Positions 1-7,982 of a stretch of 42,155 nucleotides of DNA are shown here, piece after piece. The number at the start of each line of letters is the position of its first letter. The first letter of the stretch is position 1. The notes beneath the pieces were generated by a model. It saw only the letters and a program-made list of their open reading frames with translations. It was not told where the DNA came from and made no database searches. The DNA is from Chloroherpetonaceae bacterium. GTDB taxonomy: Bacteria > Bacteroidota > Chlorobiia > Chlorobiales > Thermochlorobacteraceae. The stretch spans positions 1-42,155 of the forward strand of contig JANWWM010000065.1 in assembly GCA_025055975.1 (NCBI GenBank), written 5' to 3'. The position numbers and the translations under genes were made by a program.

Positions 1-2814
1 TTGGTTTTGGGCGGAGTTGCCGCCGATGGTGAATTCGGAGAAGCCCGTCATTCCCGATTGGACGATGGTGGGGTCAGCAGGCGTGCCCGCATTGGCGTTG
101 CCCGTGCCGATGCCCGTTGCGGACCAGTTGCCGCCGTTGGGACGCTTGACGATGCGCAGGGTGGAGACATTGCTGATGCCGCCCGTGTTTTGAGCGCGGA
201 GCGAGAGGGTGTAAGTGCCAGGCGAGCCAGAGGCGTCAATGCGCCAAAAGTAAGGGGCGGTCGCATCAATAGTTTGCCCAAGAATCGTAAGAGGCAGCCC
301 TGCGTTGCCGGGTGGGGAGTTGAAGAATTGAAAGGTCAGCGTGCCCGTGCCCGTGAAAGTGCCAAACTGCACGGTTGCAGAGCGATCGTTGCCACCTTGC
401 CGATACGGGAATTTGTAGTCTTGATTGCCAACGAAGGCGCGCACCAACGAACCAGAACCCGTCAAGAAACCCGTGCCTTGAATCGCTAGCGATGAACCGT
501 TGGTAACCGTAATGGCATTCCCGTTAAGATTAACGATGGCTCCAAGAAACAACGTCAGCGTGCCCGCAACCGTGATGTTTCCGGGCAGGTTTCCACTGCC
601 AGAAAAGGTTACGTTTCGGTAAGCGCTTGGCGTGATGCCCGATACTGAACCGCTGTAGTCGGGTAGATTGTTGAGCGCGACGGATACCTCGTTGCTTATG
701 GAGTTGGAGGCAAGCAAATCGGGTTTGCCGTCCAAATTCACATCCGCCACGAACACGCTGAAAGGAAAACCAAGAACGTTGATGTCAGGCGTGGTTGTGA
801 AGTTGCCCGTTCCATCGCCTAACCGCACTGACATGTTGCCGTCAGCATAGTTGGCAGTGACAAAGTCGGGTTTCCCGTCCAGATTCACATCCGCAACAAA
901 TATATCGCGGGGAAAGCTGCCAACGCTGACTTCTGGAATAGAGGGAGAGGTGAAAGTGCCATCGCCTTGACCCAACCTCACTGAAACGGTATTGCTGAAT
1001 TCGTTATTGACCAGCAGGTCGGGTTTCCCGTCCAGATTCACGTCGGCAACAAATACGTTGCGAGGACTGCTACCAACATTGACTTCCGTTGAGGGTGAAA
1101 AGTAGCCCGTTCCATCGCCCAATCGCACCGAGACCGTGCCACTGCTAGAGTTGGCGGCGAGCAAGTCGGGCTTGCCGTCCAAATTCACATCCGCCACGAA
1201 CACGCTGTAAGGATTGCTGCTGACGCCAATTTCCGGAGTAGAGGGAGAGATGAAGGTGCCGTCGCCTTGACCCAAGCGCACCGAGACATCATTGCCGTTA
1301 GAGTTAGCGGTGAGCAAGTCGGGTTTGCCGTCCAAATTCACATCGGCAACAAATACGCTGCGGGGAAAGCTGCCAACGCTGACTTCTGGAGTAGGCGGGG
1401 AAGTGAAAGTTCCATTGCCTTGACCCAAGCGCACCGAGACATTGTTGCCGTTAAAGTTAGCGGTGAGCAAGTCGGGTTTGCCGTCCAAATTCACATCGGC
1501 AACAAACGCATCAACGGGACCGCTACCGACGATAATGTTGGCGGTGCCCGTGAAACCGCCATCGCCTTGACCCAAACGCACCGAGACCGTGCCAAATGAC
1601 TGGTTGGCGGTAACGAAGTCGGGTTTGCCGTCCAAATTCACATCTGCCACAAATATGCTGACGGGCTCGGGATCGACGCTGACATTGCCGACTACGCCAA
1701 GGAAATTGACCGCAACAGGCGTCGCATTCAGCAACACTGAGACCGTGCCGCTGAATTCGTCAGCGCTGAGCAAGTCGGGTTTGCCGTCCAAATTCACATC
1801 CGCCACAAACACGCTTCGAGGACCGATGCCGACGAGAAGGCTCGTGGAGCCTGTAAAGTTGCCCGTCCCATCGCCCAATCGCACCGATAGGTCGTTGCCA
1901 CCGTTAGCGGTAACGAAATCGGGTTTGCCGTCCAAATTCACATCCGCTACGAACACATCGACGGCGCCACTGACCCCGATGTTGGTGGAGCCCGTGAAAC
2001 TGCCGTTGCCTTGACCCAAGCGCACTGAGACCGTGCCACTGCCAGAGTTGGCGGTGAGCAAGTCGGGTTTGCCGTCCAAATTCACATCCGCCACAAACAC
2101 GCTTTGAGGACTGCCCCCGATGCTGATGTCAGGCGCGCCCGTGAAACTGCCGTCGCCTTGACCCAAACGCACCGCAACCGTGCCGCTACCAACATTAGCC
2201 GCCACCAAATCGGGTTTGCCGTCCAAGTTCACGTCCGCTACGAACACATCAAAAGGACCACTACCGACGCTAACCTCTGGAGTCGGCGGAGAAGCAAAAG
2301 TCCCATTGCCTTGACCCAAACGCACCGACACCGTGCCGCTGCTGGCATTCGCGGCAAGCAAATCGGGCTTGCCGTCCAGATTCACATCTGCCACAAACAC
2401 GCTGCGGGGACTATTGCCGACGGTAACCTCTGGGGTCGGCGGGGAAGTGAAAGTTCCATCGCCTTGACCCAAACGCACCGAGACGGTGTTGCTACCAATG
2501 TTGGCGGTGAGCAAGTCGGGTTTGCCGTCCAGATTCACGTCCGCCACAAACACGTCAAAAGGACCGCTGCCAACGCTAACTTCTGGGGTAGAGGGAAAGG
2601 TGAAACTGCCGTTGCCTTGACCCAAGCGCACTGAGACCGTGCCACTGCCAGAGTTAGCGGTAACGAAGTCGGGTTTGCCGTCCAGATTCACGTCCGCCAC
2701 AAATACGCTTTGAGGATTACCCCCAGTGCCAACGGGAGACTGCGCAGAGAAGGTCTGCGCGCTGACGCTTGATGCCCAAGCCAATAACGACAAAAGGAGA
2801 ACGGTCTTTTTCAT
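1..2814 (-). CDS. secreted FG-GAP/VCBS-repeat protein, partial (C-terminus beyond left edge)
   Basis: Reading the minus strand from ATG at 2814 gives an open frame of 938 codons to base 1 with no stop in the stretches I translated. A signal peptide (MKKTVLLLSLLAWASSVSAQ, residues 1-20) precedes 14 tandem repeats of about 50 residues. Each repeat has the core VFVADVNLDGKPD and the tail TVSVRLGQG(D/N)G(S/T)F; the DVNLDGKPD loop matches the calcium-binding loop of FG-GAP/VCBS beta-propeller repeats. From about residue 719 (DYSGSVSGITPS) a different module begins. It closely matches the middle of the propeller protein at 19116-21296 and runs to the edge at TGFSEFTIGG. By analogy the missing end should carry a T9SS sorting domain (inference). 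It is probably a cell-surface or secreted adhesin-like protein; its ligand is unknown. No other gene shares its transcript in the window. Confidence 0.9.
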   Translation of the reverse strand, partial: MKKTVLLLSLLAWASSVSAQTFSAQSPVGTGGNPQSVFVADVNLDGKPDFVTANSGSGTVSVRLGQGNGSFTFPSTPEVSVGSGPFDVFVADVNLDGKPDLLTANIGSNTVSVRLGQGDGTFTSPPTPEVTVGNSPRSVFVADVNLDGKPDLLAANASSGTVSVRLGQGNGTFASPPTPEVSVGSGPFDVFVADVNLDGKPDLVAANVGSGTVAVRLGQGDGSFTGAPDISIGGSPQSVFVADVNLDGKPDLLTANSGSGTVSVRLGQGNGSFTGSTNIGVSGAVDVFVADVNLDGKPDFVTANGGNDLSVRLGDGTGNFTGSTSLLVGIGPRSVFVADVNLDGKPDLLSADEFSGTVSVLLNATPVAVNFLGVVGNVSVDPEPVSIFVADVNLDGKPDFVTANQSFGTVSVRLGQGDGGFTGTANIIVGSGPVDAFVADVNLDGKPDLLTANFNGNNVSVRLGQGNGTFTSPPTPEVSVGSFPRSVFVADVNLDGKPDLLTANSNGNDVSVRLGQGDGTFISPSTPEIGVSSNPYSVFVADVNLDGKPDLLAANSSSGTVSVRLGDGTGYFSPSTEVNVGSSPRNVFVADVNLDGKPDLLVNNEFSNTVSVRLGQGDGTFTSPSIPEVSVGSFPRDIFVADVNLDGKPDFVTANYADGNMSVRLGDGTGNFTTTPDINVLGFPFSVFVADVNLDGKPDLLASNSISNEVSVALNNLPDYSGSVSGITPSAYRNVTFSGSGNLPGNITVAGTLTLFLGAIVNLNGNAITVTNGSSLAIQGTGFLTGSGSLVRAFVGNQDYKFPYRQGGNDRSATVQFGTFTGTGTLTFQFFNSPPGNAGLPLTILGQTIDATAPYFWRIDASGSPGTYTLSLRAQNTGGISNVSTLRIVKRPNGGNWSATGIGTGNANAGTPADPTIVQSGMTGFSEFTIGGNSAQNQ
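668..2745 (-). repeat. 14 tandem ~150-bp coding repeats
   Basis: Fourteen copies of a roughly 150-bp unit lie inside the secreted protein gene. Each carries a near-invariant core seen on the plus strand as gggtttgccgtccaaattca, with a/g and c/t variation. Copies begin near 731, 881, 1031, 1181, 1331, 1481, 1631, 1790, 1931, 2078, 2222, 2378, 2528 and 2678. The unit is a multiple of three, so gain or loss of copies keeps the frame. Confidence 0.9.
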
Positions 2815-3167
2815 TGTTGCGCTTGTTTGGAGTTATGAGGCGATTCTTAGGGTTTTGGAAACTCGGCATCCGCGCTTCGCCTCGTTAACGGCAGTTTGCC
2901 GAGAAGGTAGATGCGTCGCAAGCAATGTGCGTTTGCGCAGGGGCTTGCGCAGGAAGCGTTTCATCAGGGGATTTGCCTGATGAAAGATGGAAAATGGAAT
3001 CAAAGAGAGTGGCTCAAAATACGCACGCGACGCTCATCAACGCAACAACGCTCGATCGCGCTTCAAGACCGACGGCTAATCTCGCCCCCGCGCCTGAAAC
3101 ATAATCCGAGCGCGTGCGTTATGCGGTCTTATCCTGCCTTTATCGCAAATCGCAAACAAGACTGACT
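2815..3167. other. divergent intergenic region with a perfect hairpin
   Basis: This 353-bp region separates the minus-strand FG-GAP gene from the plus-strand PspC-domain gene, so it should hold both promoters. I see no convincing promoter motif and no gene. It contains a perfect 10-bp inverted repeat with a 7-nt loop (2959-2985) and a second pair, CTCGGCA (2862-2868) and TGCCGAG (2897-2903). Frames that are open here look like chance. Confidence 0.6.
2959..2985. repeat. perfect 10-bp inverted repeat
   Basis: TTTCATCAGG (2959-2968), then a 7-nt loop, then CCTGATGAAA (2976-2985). It lies between divergent genes and has no T-run, so it is not an obvious terminator. It may be an operator or an RNA hairpin in a 5' leader. 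Confidence 0.6.
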
Positions 3168-3599
3168 ATGACCAAAAAGCTATGTCGCGTTCCGCGCGGG
3201 AAGATCGTCGCAGGCGTTTGCGTCGGACTCGGCGAGTATTTTGACATCGACCCCGTGTTGATTCGAGCGCTTTTCGTCGTGGCGGCGTTTTCGGGCGGCG
3301 TGGGGGTTTTGACCTATGTCGCGCTGTGGGTGATTATGCCCGAAGAATCGAGAGTTTCTTCGCCCGCGTCCGCCGCGCAACAAAGCGGCTCTGAACTTGA
3401 CGAAGGCGTCGTTGCCGAAAAGCGCAAAAGTTCCGTCGTCGTCGGGCTTGCGCTCGTTTCGGTTGGCTTTTTCTTTCTCATTCGTCAACTTGTTCCCGCT
3501 CTTGACTTCAAGTTCGTTCTTCCGATAGCTCTCATCGCCGTTGGCGCGTTCATCGTCATCAGAGCGTTTCGCAACAATCAAGCTTCGAAGAATCAATGA
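3168..3599 (+). CDS. PspC-domain membrane protein
   Basis: This 143-residue protein begins MTKKLCRVPRGKIVAGVCVG. Residues 1-60 match the PspC domain: a short cytoplasmic start, GVCVGLGEYFDIDPVLIRA, then a membrane helix ending WVIMPEE. A polar linker (about 62-88) is followed by two more hydrophobic helices (about 90-108 and 114-132). PspC proteins take part in envelope-stress sensing at the inner membrane; here the two C-terminal helices resemble the transmembrane part of LiaF-like proteins. I chose ATG 3168 over the upstream in-frame ATG at 3114 because homologues start just before the KLxRxxxGKxxxGVxxGL motif. Its stop overlaps the start of the next gene (ATGA), so the two are translationally coupled. 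Confidence 0.85.
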   Translation: MTKKLCRVPRGKIVAGVCVGLGEYFDIDPVLIRALFVVAAFSGGVGVLTYVALWVIMPEESRVSSPASAAQQSGSELDEGVVAEKRKSSVVVGLALVSVGFFFLIRQLVPALDFKFVLPIALIAVGAFIVIRAFRNNQASKNQ

Positions 3600-4504
3600 A
3601 GACGACCAGCATTTTCTTGGGGGCGTTTTTGATGGCGCTCGGCGGGCTTTTTTTGGCGAAGAACTTGGGCTTTTCCGCCGCAAGCGGCGAGGGCGTCGCC
3701 AAGCTTTGGCCCTTGATTCTTATCGCGCTTGGCGCGTCGTATCTCGTCGGCAACGAAGCGATCGCGAAAGTTCTCTCGGCGATTTCGGGCGTGTTTGCGG
3801 GCGTAGTCGTTTGGGCGATGGCTCAAACTTCGATTGACGCGGGCATGTTCGTCGTCTTCGACAACGACGATCCGAAAGCCGAAACGCAACGCCTCGTCGC
3901 CGTCTATGACGGCAAAACGCCGAAAGCGACGCTCAAATTTTCGGCGGGCGTGGGCGAGTTCGCGCTCAAAGACACGACGAGCGACCTGCTGCGCGTAGAT
4001 GCGAAAACTTCCTTCGGCGGTTACGAATTGCGCCAAACGCGCAAAGGCGACATCGAAGAGGTCGAGATCGAACAACAGGAGGCTCGCGTCGTCGTGAGCG
4101 GCAAAATGACGAACAAGTTTGAAATCGCCCTGAATCCCAATCCGCTTTGGACGATCGAGACCGACGTTGGCGCGGCAAAAGCGGATTTCGACCTTTCTCC
4201 TTTTCGCGTTCAGCGCGTCGAGATTGAAGCGGGCGCGTCTTCATTGACCCTCAAAGTCGGCGACCGATGCGATTCCGTCCTCATTCGGCTGTCCGCCGCC
4301 GCTTCAAGCGTCAAACTGTTCGTGCCCAAAGACGCAGGTTGCGAAATCCTCGGCGGCGACGATTTCGTCTCCCGAATCAACGCCAAAGACTTCGTCATAA
4401 AAGGAAGCAAGAAGCTCCAAACGGAGAACTTTTCAAGCGCTCAAAAGAAAATCCGCGTCGAGTTGGAGAGCGGACTTTCGACGCTGAACGTCGAGCGATA
4501 CTGA
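3596..4504 (+). CDS. LiaF-like envelope-stress membrane protein
   Basis: A 302-residue protein with three N-terminal membrane helices (about 4-22, 36-53 and 58-80), then an extracytoplasmic beta-rich region (about 95-302) with regular patches such as VEIEAGASSLTLKVGD and VELESGLSTLNVERY. This layout fits the LiaF/YvqF family (N-terminal LiaF-like membrane domain plus the 'cell wall-active antibiotics response' C-terminal domain). In Firmicutes LiaF modulates a histidine kinase; no kinase or regulator is adjacent here, so the partner is unknown. The ATG overlaps the stop of the PspC gene by 4 nt, which supports a functional pair at the inner membrane. The family call is good; the role in this organism is inferred. 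Confidence 0.75.
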   Translation: MKTTSIFLGAFLMALGGLFLAKNLGFSAASGEGVAKLWPLILIALGASYLVGNEAIAKVLSAISGVFAGVVVWAMAQTSIDAGMFVVFDNDDPKAETQRLVAVYDGKTPKATLKFSAGVGEFALKDTTSDLLRVDAKTSFGGYELRQTRKGDIEEVEIEQQEARVVVSGKMTNKFEIALNPNPLWTIETDVGAAKADFDLSPFRVQRVEIEAGASSLTLKVGDRCDSVLIRLSAAASSVKLFVPKDAGCEILGGDDFVSRINAKDFVIKGSKKLQTENFSSAQKKIRVELESGLSTLNVERY

Positions 4505-4506
4505 CT

Positions 4507-5208
4507 TTAGGGGCTTGCGTCCAAAAAGCTTTTCACGTTGAGCGGAACTTGCCCCGCGCCGCCCGCGCGCGAGCCTGAAATGACGACGGTGTAAACGCCT
4601 TTCGGAAAAAAGGTTTGCGTCGTCGTGGCGGTCGCGCCGTCGGAAAATTGAATCGCAAACGACCGCGTTCCCGCGTCCACGACGAAATATCTCGACACGT
4701 CGCGCCGCTTGAAATTGGAGAGCGAAACGCCGTCGCCGCTGATGGAAACTTCGCCCGCGTCGCCCGACGCATGAACGAAGCGCACAAACGCTTTGTCGGC
4801 GGCGGGAGTCGCCGTCGTGTCCATTGCGACGAGCAAAAGGGTATCGACGGCGTTTGCGGCATCGATGGCAAACGCGGTGTATTTGGCGTTCGCTTCGAGG
4901 GTTCGCTTGGCGCGAGCAAGGTTTGCGTTTGCGCGAGAACGCAACGCTCGAAACTCGCGCTCGCCCGCCTTGAAAACGTCGTAGCGATACTGCCGACCGT
5001 ATTCCGTTTCGCGCTGCACGTAGAGCAACGTCGCGCCTGCGACGTTCATCACGGCAAAATCCAGATTGCCCGCCGTCGACGCGACGTGAATGAAGCGCGC
5101 TTGCGCGCTCGGCAAAGCGTCATTCGGCTCGTTGATCTTGGGGGCGCACCCTGAAAGCGCGCATGCCACGACGCAAAAAATCGACCATCGGAGAACGTTC
5201 TTCGTCAT
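4507..5208 (-). CDS. DUF4397-type lipoprotein
   Basis: From ATG 5208 the product has 233 residues and begins MTKNVLRWSIFCVVACALSGC. The lipobox LSGC places the lipidated cysteine at residue 21. I preferred this start over 5238 because it leaves a normal-length lipoprotein signal. The mature part has paired segments typical of DUF4397: ARFIHVASTAGNLDFAVMN near residue 40 and VRFVHASGDAGEVSISGDG near residue 145, each followed by beta-strands (TRSFAIQF, GVYTVVISG). DUF4397 proteins are outer-membrane or periplasmic beta-sandwich proteins of unknown function. The gene is convergent with the LiaF-like gene (2-nt gap) and divergent from the M16 gene, so it is probably monocistronic. Confidence 0.8.
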   Translation of the reverse strand: MTKNVLRWSIFCVVACALSGCAPKINEPNDALPSAQARFIHVASTAGNLDFAVMNVAGATLLYVQRETEYGRQYRYDVFKAGEREFRALRSRANANLARAKRTLEANAKYTAFAIDAANAVDTLLLVAMDTTATPAADKAFVRFVHASGDAGEVSISGDGVSLSNFKRRDVSRYFVVDAGTRSFAIQFSDGATATTTQTFFPKGVYTVVISGSRAGGAGQVPLNVKSFLDASP

Positions 5209-5319
5209 TGTCGTCTTAAATTGTTTTGAGTTTGACAAGCCTCGGACGGAAAAATAAACAGTCTCTTGCCGCCTGTCAATGCGTCGTTTGACGGCGAGAG
5301 ACGGAAACCTCGCGCATCA

Positions 5320-6708
5320 ATGCCTGAAACGTTCAGCGACGCCAGCGCGACCTTCGATCGAAGCGTTGCGCCCGTCAATCCCGCGCCGATTCGCGCCGCC
5401 TTTCCGAAGGCGATTGAGCATGCGTTGCCAAACGGCTTGAAGATTTATTTCCACGTTCAGCGCGAGTCGCCGTTGGTCAATGTTCGGCTCTATGTTCGCG
5501 CCGGTTCAGTCTTGGAGGGCGACGCGCTCAAAGCCGCGTCGTTTGCCTTCGCGCTTTTGCCGCACGGCACGCTTCGACGCTCGGCGAAGGAAATCGCCGA
5601 CGAGATTGAGTTTCTCGGCGCTGACCTGTCATCATCGGCTTCTCTCGATTTCGGGAGCGTTTCGCTCTCGATGATGAGCAAGCATCTTGCGAAAGGGTTG
5701 GAGCTTTTCGCCGACGTCGCCCTGAATCCGTCGTTTCCCGAAAGCGAAGTCGAGTTTGCGCGTCAGCAGAGTTTGAGTCGATTGCGGTTCGCCAAAGCCG
5801 ACGCCACGACCCTCGCTTCCGAAGTTTTCAACCATCTGATTTACGCGCCGCATCCCTACGGCAACCCGACGCTCGGCACGGTCAAGTCGCTTAACGCGCT
5901 GACGCGAGCGCAAATCGCGTCGTTCTACGAAACCTATTTCCGACCCAATCGAGCGTTCATCACGGTCGCGGGCGATTTTGACCCTGAACCAACGTGGGCG
6001 CTGTTGGAAACGCTGTTCGGCAAGTGGCAAGCGCGCGAGGTCGAGGAGCCGACCTTCGAGCCGCCCAAACCGCCAAGCGAGCGGCGCGTCGTCATCGTTC
6101 AAAAAGACGGCGCGGCGCAATCGGTCTTGAACATCGGGCATCTGGCGATTCCGCGCCGCCACGACGATTTCATTCCGCTCTATGTCGGCAATATGATTCT
6201 GGGCGGATACTTCGGCTCGCGGCTCAACATGAATCTGCGCGAAAAGCAAGGCTTCGCCTACGGCATTCGGAGCAACTTCGACGCGATGCGCCTTGCGGGC
6301 GATTTCAACGTCGCCACGCAAGTCAGAACCGACGTAACGGGCGCCGCCATCGAGCAGATTCTTCTCGAAATCGATCGGCTCTTGAACGAGGGAATTTCAG
6401 AAAAGGAACTCGCGGCGGCAAAGCGTTACGTCGCGGGGAACTTCGTCATTCAAAACGAATCGCCTTCCTCGATCGCGATTCGGCTCGCCAACGTGGAGAT
6501 TTACGACTTGCCAAAATCCTACTACGACGATTACATTGACGCCATCAACGCCCTTGAACGCCAAACCGTCGAAGACGCGATGCGGAGACATCTTCGCCCC
6601 GAATCGTTCCTGTTCGTAATCGCGGGCGAATCGCAGGCGGTTCGAGCGCAAGCGGAACGCTTTGGCGTTGCGAGCGTTCAAGACGCGGAAGGAAATTTCA
6701 TCGCCTGA
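5320..6708 (+). CDS. M16B peptidase-like protein lacking the zinc motif
   Basis: A 462-residue protein with the two-domain M16 fold. The N-terminal half starts at LPNGLKIYFHVQRESPLVNV; the C-terminal half contains the substrate-binding LREKQGFAYG segment with its conserved Arg and Tyr. The zinc/catalytic motif HxxEH, expected at about residues 73-77, is replaced by FAFAL within AASFAFALLPHGTLRRSAKE. This is the pattern of the non-catalytic chain of M16B heterodimers, which supplies the R/Y pair while a partner supplies HxxEH. No catalytic partner is in the window. A TTG at 5266 could extend the protein by 18 residues; I prefer ATG 5320. No signal peptide is visible. The moxR gene follows 4 nt after the stop, suggesting co-transcription. 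Confidence 0.85.
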   Translation: MPETFSDASATFDRSVAPVNPAPIRAAFPKAIEHALPNGLKIYFHVQRESPLVNVRLYVRAGSVLEGDALKAASFAFALLPHGTLRRSAKEIADEIEFLGADLSSSASLDFGSVSLSMMSKHLAKGLELFADVALNPSFPESEVEFARQQSLSRLRFAKADATTLASEVFNHLIYAPHPYGNPTLGTVKSLNALTRAQIASFYETYFRPNRAFITVAGDFDPEPTWALLETLFGKWQAREVEEPTFEPPKPPSERRVVIVQKDGAAQSVLNIGHLAIPRRHDDFIPLYVGNMILGGYFGSRLNMNLREKQGFAYGIRSNFDAMRLAGDFNVATQVRTDVTGAAIEQILLEIDRLLNEGISEKELAAAKRYVAGNFVIQNESPSSIAIRLANVEIYDLPKSYYDDYIDAINALERQTVEDAMRRHLRPESFLFVIAGESQAVRAQAERFGVASVQDAEGNFIA

Positions 6709-6712
6709 TAAC

Positions 6713-7708
6713 ATGTCCGTCGAAACCGCACCCGAACTGCAACTCGCCGAACAACTCGCCGACGATTACAAGTCGCTCAAAGCCGAAATTCGCAAGGTCA
6801 TCATCGGGCAAGAGGAAATCATCGAGCAACTCGTGATGACGATTCTCGCGCGCGGACACTGCTTGATGGTCGGCGTGCCCGGTCTTGCCAAAACGCTTCT
6901 CGTTTCGACGCTCGCCAAAATTTTGGACTTGGAATTTAGCCGAATCCAATTCACGCCCGACTTGATGCCGTCGGACATCACGGGCACGGAAATTTTGGAA
7001 GAAGACCACGAGACGCGACGCAAGTTTTTCAAGTTCATCAAAGGACCCGTCTTCGCCAACGTCGTGCTCGCCGACGAAATCAACCGCACGCCGCCCAAAA
7101 CCCAAGCCGCCTTGCTCGAAGCGATGCAGGAACATCAAGTAACCTCAGGCGGCAAGCGCTATCAACTGCCCGAACCGTTCTTCGTTCTCGCCACGCAAAA
7201 CCCCGTCGAGCAAGAAGGCACCTACCCCTTGCCCGAAGCGCAACTCGATCGCTTTATGTTCAACTTGTGGATCGATTACCCAACGATTGACGAAGAGAAA
7301 GCCATCGTGAAAGCCACCACGTCCGCCTACAAGCCCGACCTGAAAAAAGCGATGAACGCCGAGAAAATTTTGGCGTATCAAAAACTCGTGCGCCAAGTGC
7401 CCGTCGCCGACAATGTGATTGACTACGCCGTGCGTTTGATTGATAGCACGCGCCCCAGTCGCACCACAAATCCCGATGTCAAACAGTTCGTCAGTTGGGG
7501 CGCGGGACCGCGAGCGTCGCAGTATCTCATTTTGGCGGCGAAAGCGCGATGTCTTCTTCAAGGTCGCTTCGCTCCCGAAATCGACGACGTGCGGAAGGTC
7601 GCCTTGCCCGTTTTGCGTCATCGCATTCTGACCAATTTCAGCGCGGAAGCCGACGGCGTCAAGCCCGAAACCATCGTTCAAAGGCTCATCGCCGCCGAAA
7701 CGAAATAG
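6713..7708 (+). CDS. MoxR-family AAA+ ATPase
   Basis: A 331-residue AAA+ ATPase. Walker A is GVPGLAKT (residues 54-61) and Walker B VVLADEINR (117-125), followed by RTPPKTQAALLEAMQE, the sensor-1 segment FFVLATQNPVEQEGTYPLPEAQLDRF, and the C-terminal lid ending DVRKVALPVLRHRI. These are the hallmarks of the MoxR family, cytoplasmic chaperone-like ATPases that usually work with DUF58 and von Willebrand A proteins. Those partners are absent here; the upstream neighbour is the M16-like gene and the downstream neighbour a reductase. I chose ATG 6713, just after the upstream stop, because it leads into the conserved IRKVIIGQEE segment. Confidence 0.93.
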   Translation: MSVETAPELQLAEQLADDYKSLKAEIRKVIIGQEEIIEQLVMTILARGHCLMVGVPGLAKTLLVSTLAKILDLEFSRIQFTPDLMPSDITGTEILEEDHETRRKFFKFIKGPVFANVVLADEINRTPPKTQAALLEAMQEHQVTSGGKRYQLPEPFFVLATQNPVEQEGTYPLPEAQLDRFMFNLWIDYPTIDEEKAIVKATTSAYKPDLKKAMNAEKILAYQKLVRQVPVADNVIDYAVRLIDSTRPSRTTNPDVKQFVSWGAGPRASQYLILAAKARCLLQGRFAPEIDDVRKVALPVLRHRILTNFSAEADGVKPETIVQRLIAAETK

Positions 7709-7982
7709 TCGCTCCGATTAAAAACGCCTTCCCGCGCTCTTTTTTCCGAGCGCCAGCGAGGAGTTGCCCCCTTACCCATCTCCTTTGTTAAGGAGAGGGG
7801 AACGATTCTAACGCAGTCAGAATCGGGGGCGAGGTTGCAAGTTCTTCGCCGCGTTACGCTTCGTTCAGAATGACAAAAGGGATCGGCATCGTTCAGAATG
7901 GTAGCGCCGCAGCGTCAAGCGCTCGATTATTGCGGGCGATGCGTTAACTTGCTTCTCCCTTCAAAACCAGCGCAACGAAGCG
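7709..7982. other. intergenic region with a structured repeat-like element
   Basis: This 274-bp gap between moxR and the reductase gene has no convincing gene. It holds a nested inverted-repeat element (7766-7830) and two copies of cgttcagaatg (about 7862 and 7889). It looks like extragenic repeat DNA. Confidence 0.5.
7766..7830. repeat. nested inverted-repeat element (REP/MITE-like)
   Basis: The outer arms GCCCCC (7766-7771) and GGGGGC (7825-7830) enclose two perfect hairpins: TCTCCTT-TGTT-AAGGAGA (7779-7796) and GATTCT-N9-AGAATC (7804-7824). It contains no coding capacity. The architecture resembles dispersed palindromic intergenic repeats; copy number elsewhere cannot be judged from this window. 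Confidence 0.55.

Noticed and set aside
1..2634. Several plus-strand open frames in the repeat region (for example 1-489, 1267-1599, 1589-2014, 2104-2634)
   Set aside because: They are antisense shadows of the large minus-strand repeat gene; the minus frame has a signal peptide, in-phase repeats and no stop.
2726..3165. Two overlapping plus-strand frames in the divergent region
   Set aside because: One overlaps the start of the minus gene, and both have low-complexity, Arg-rich composition typical of chance frames.
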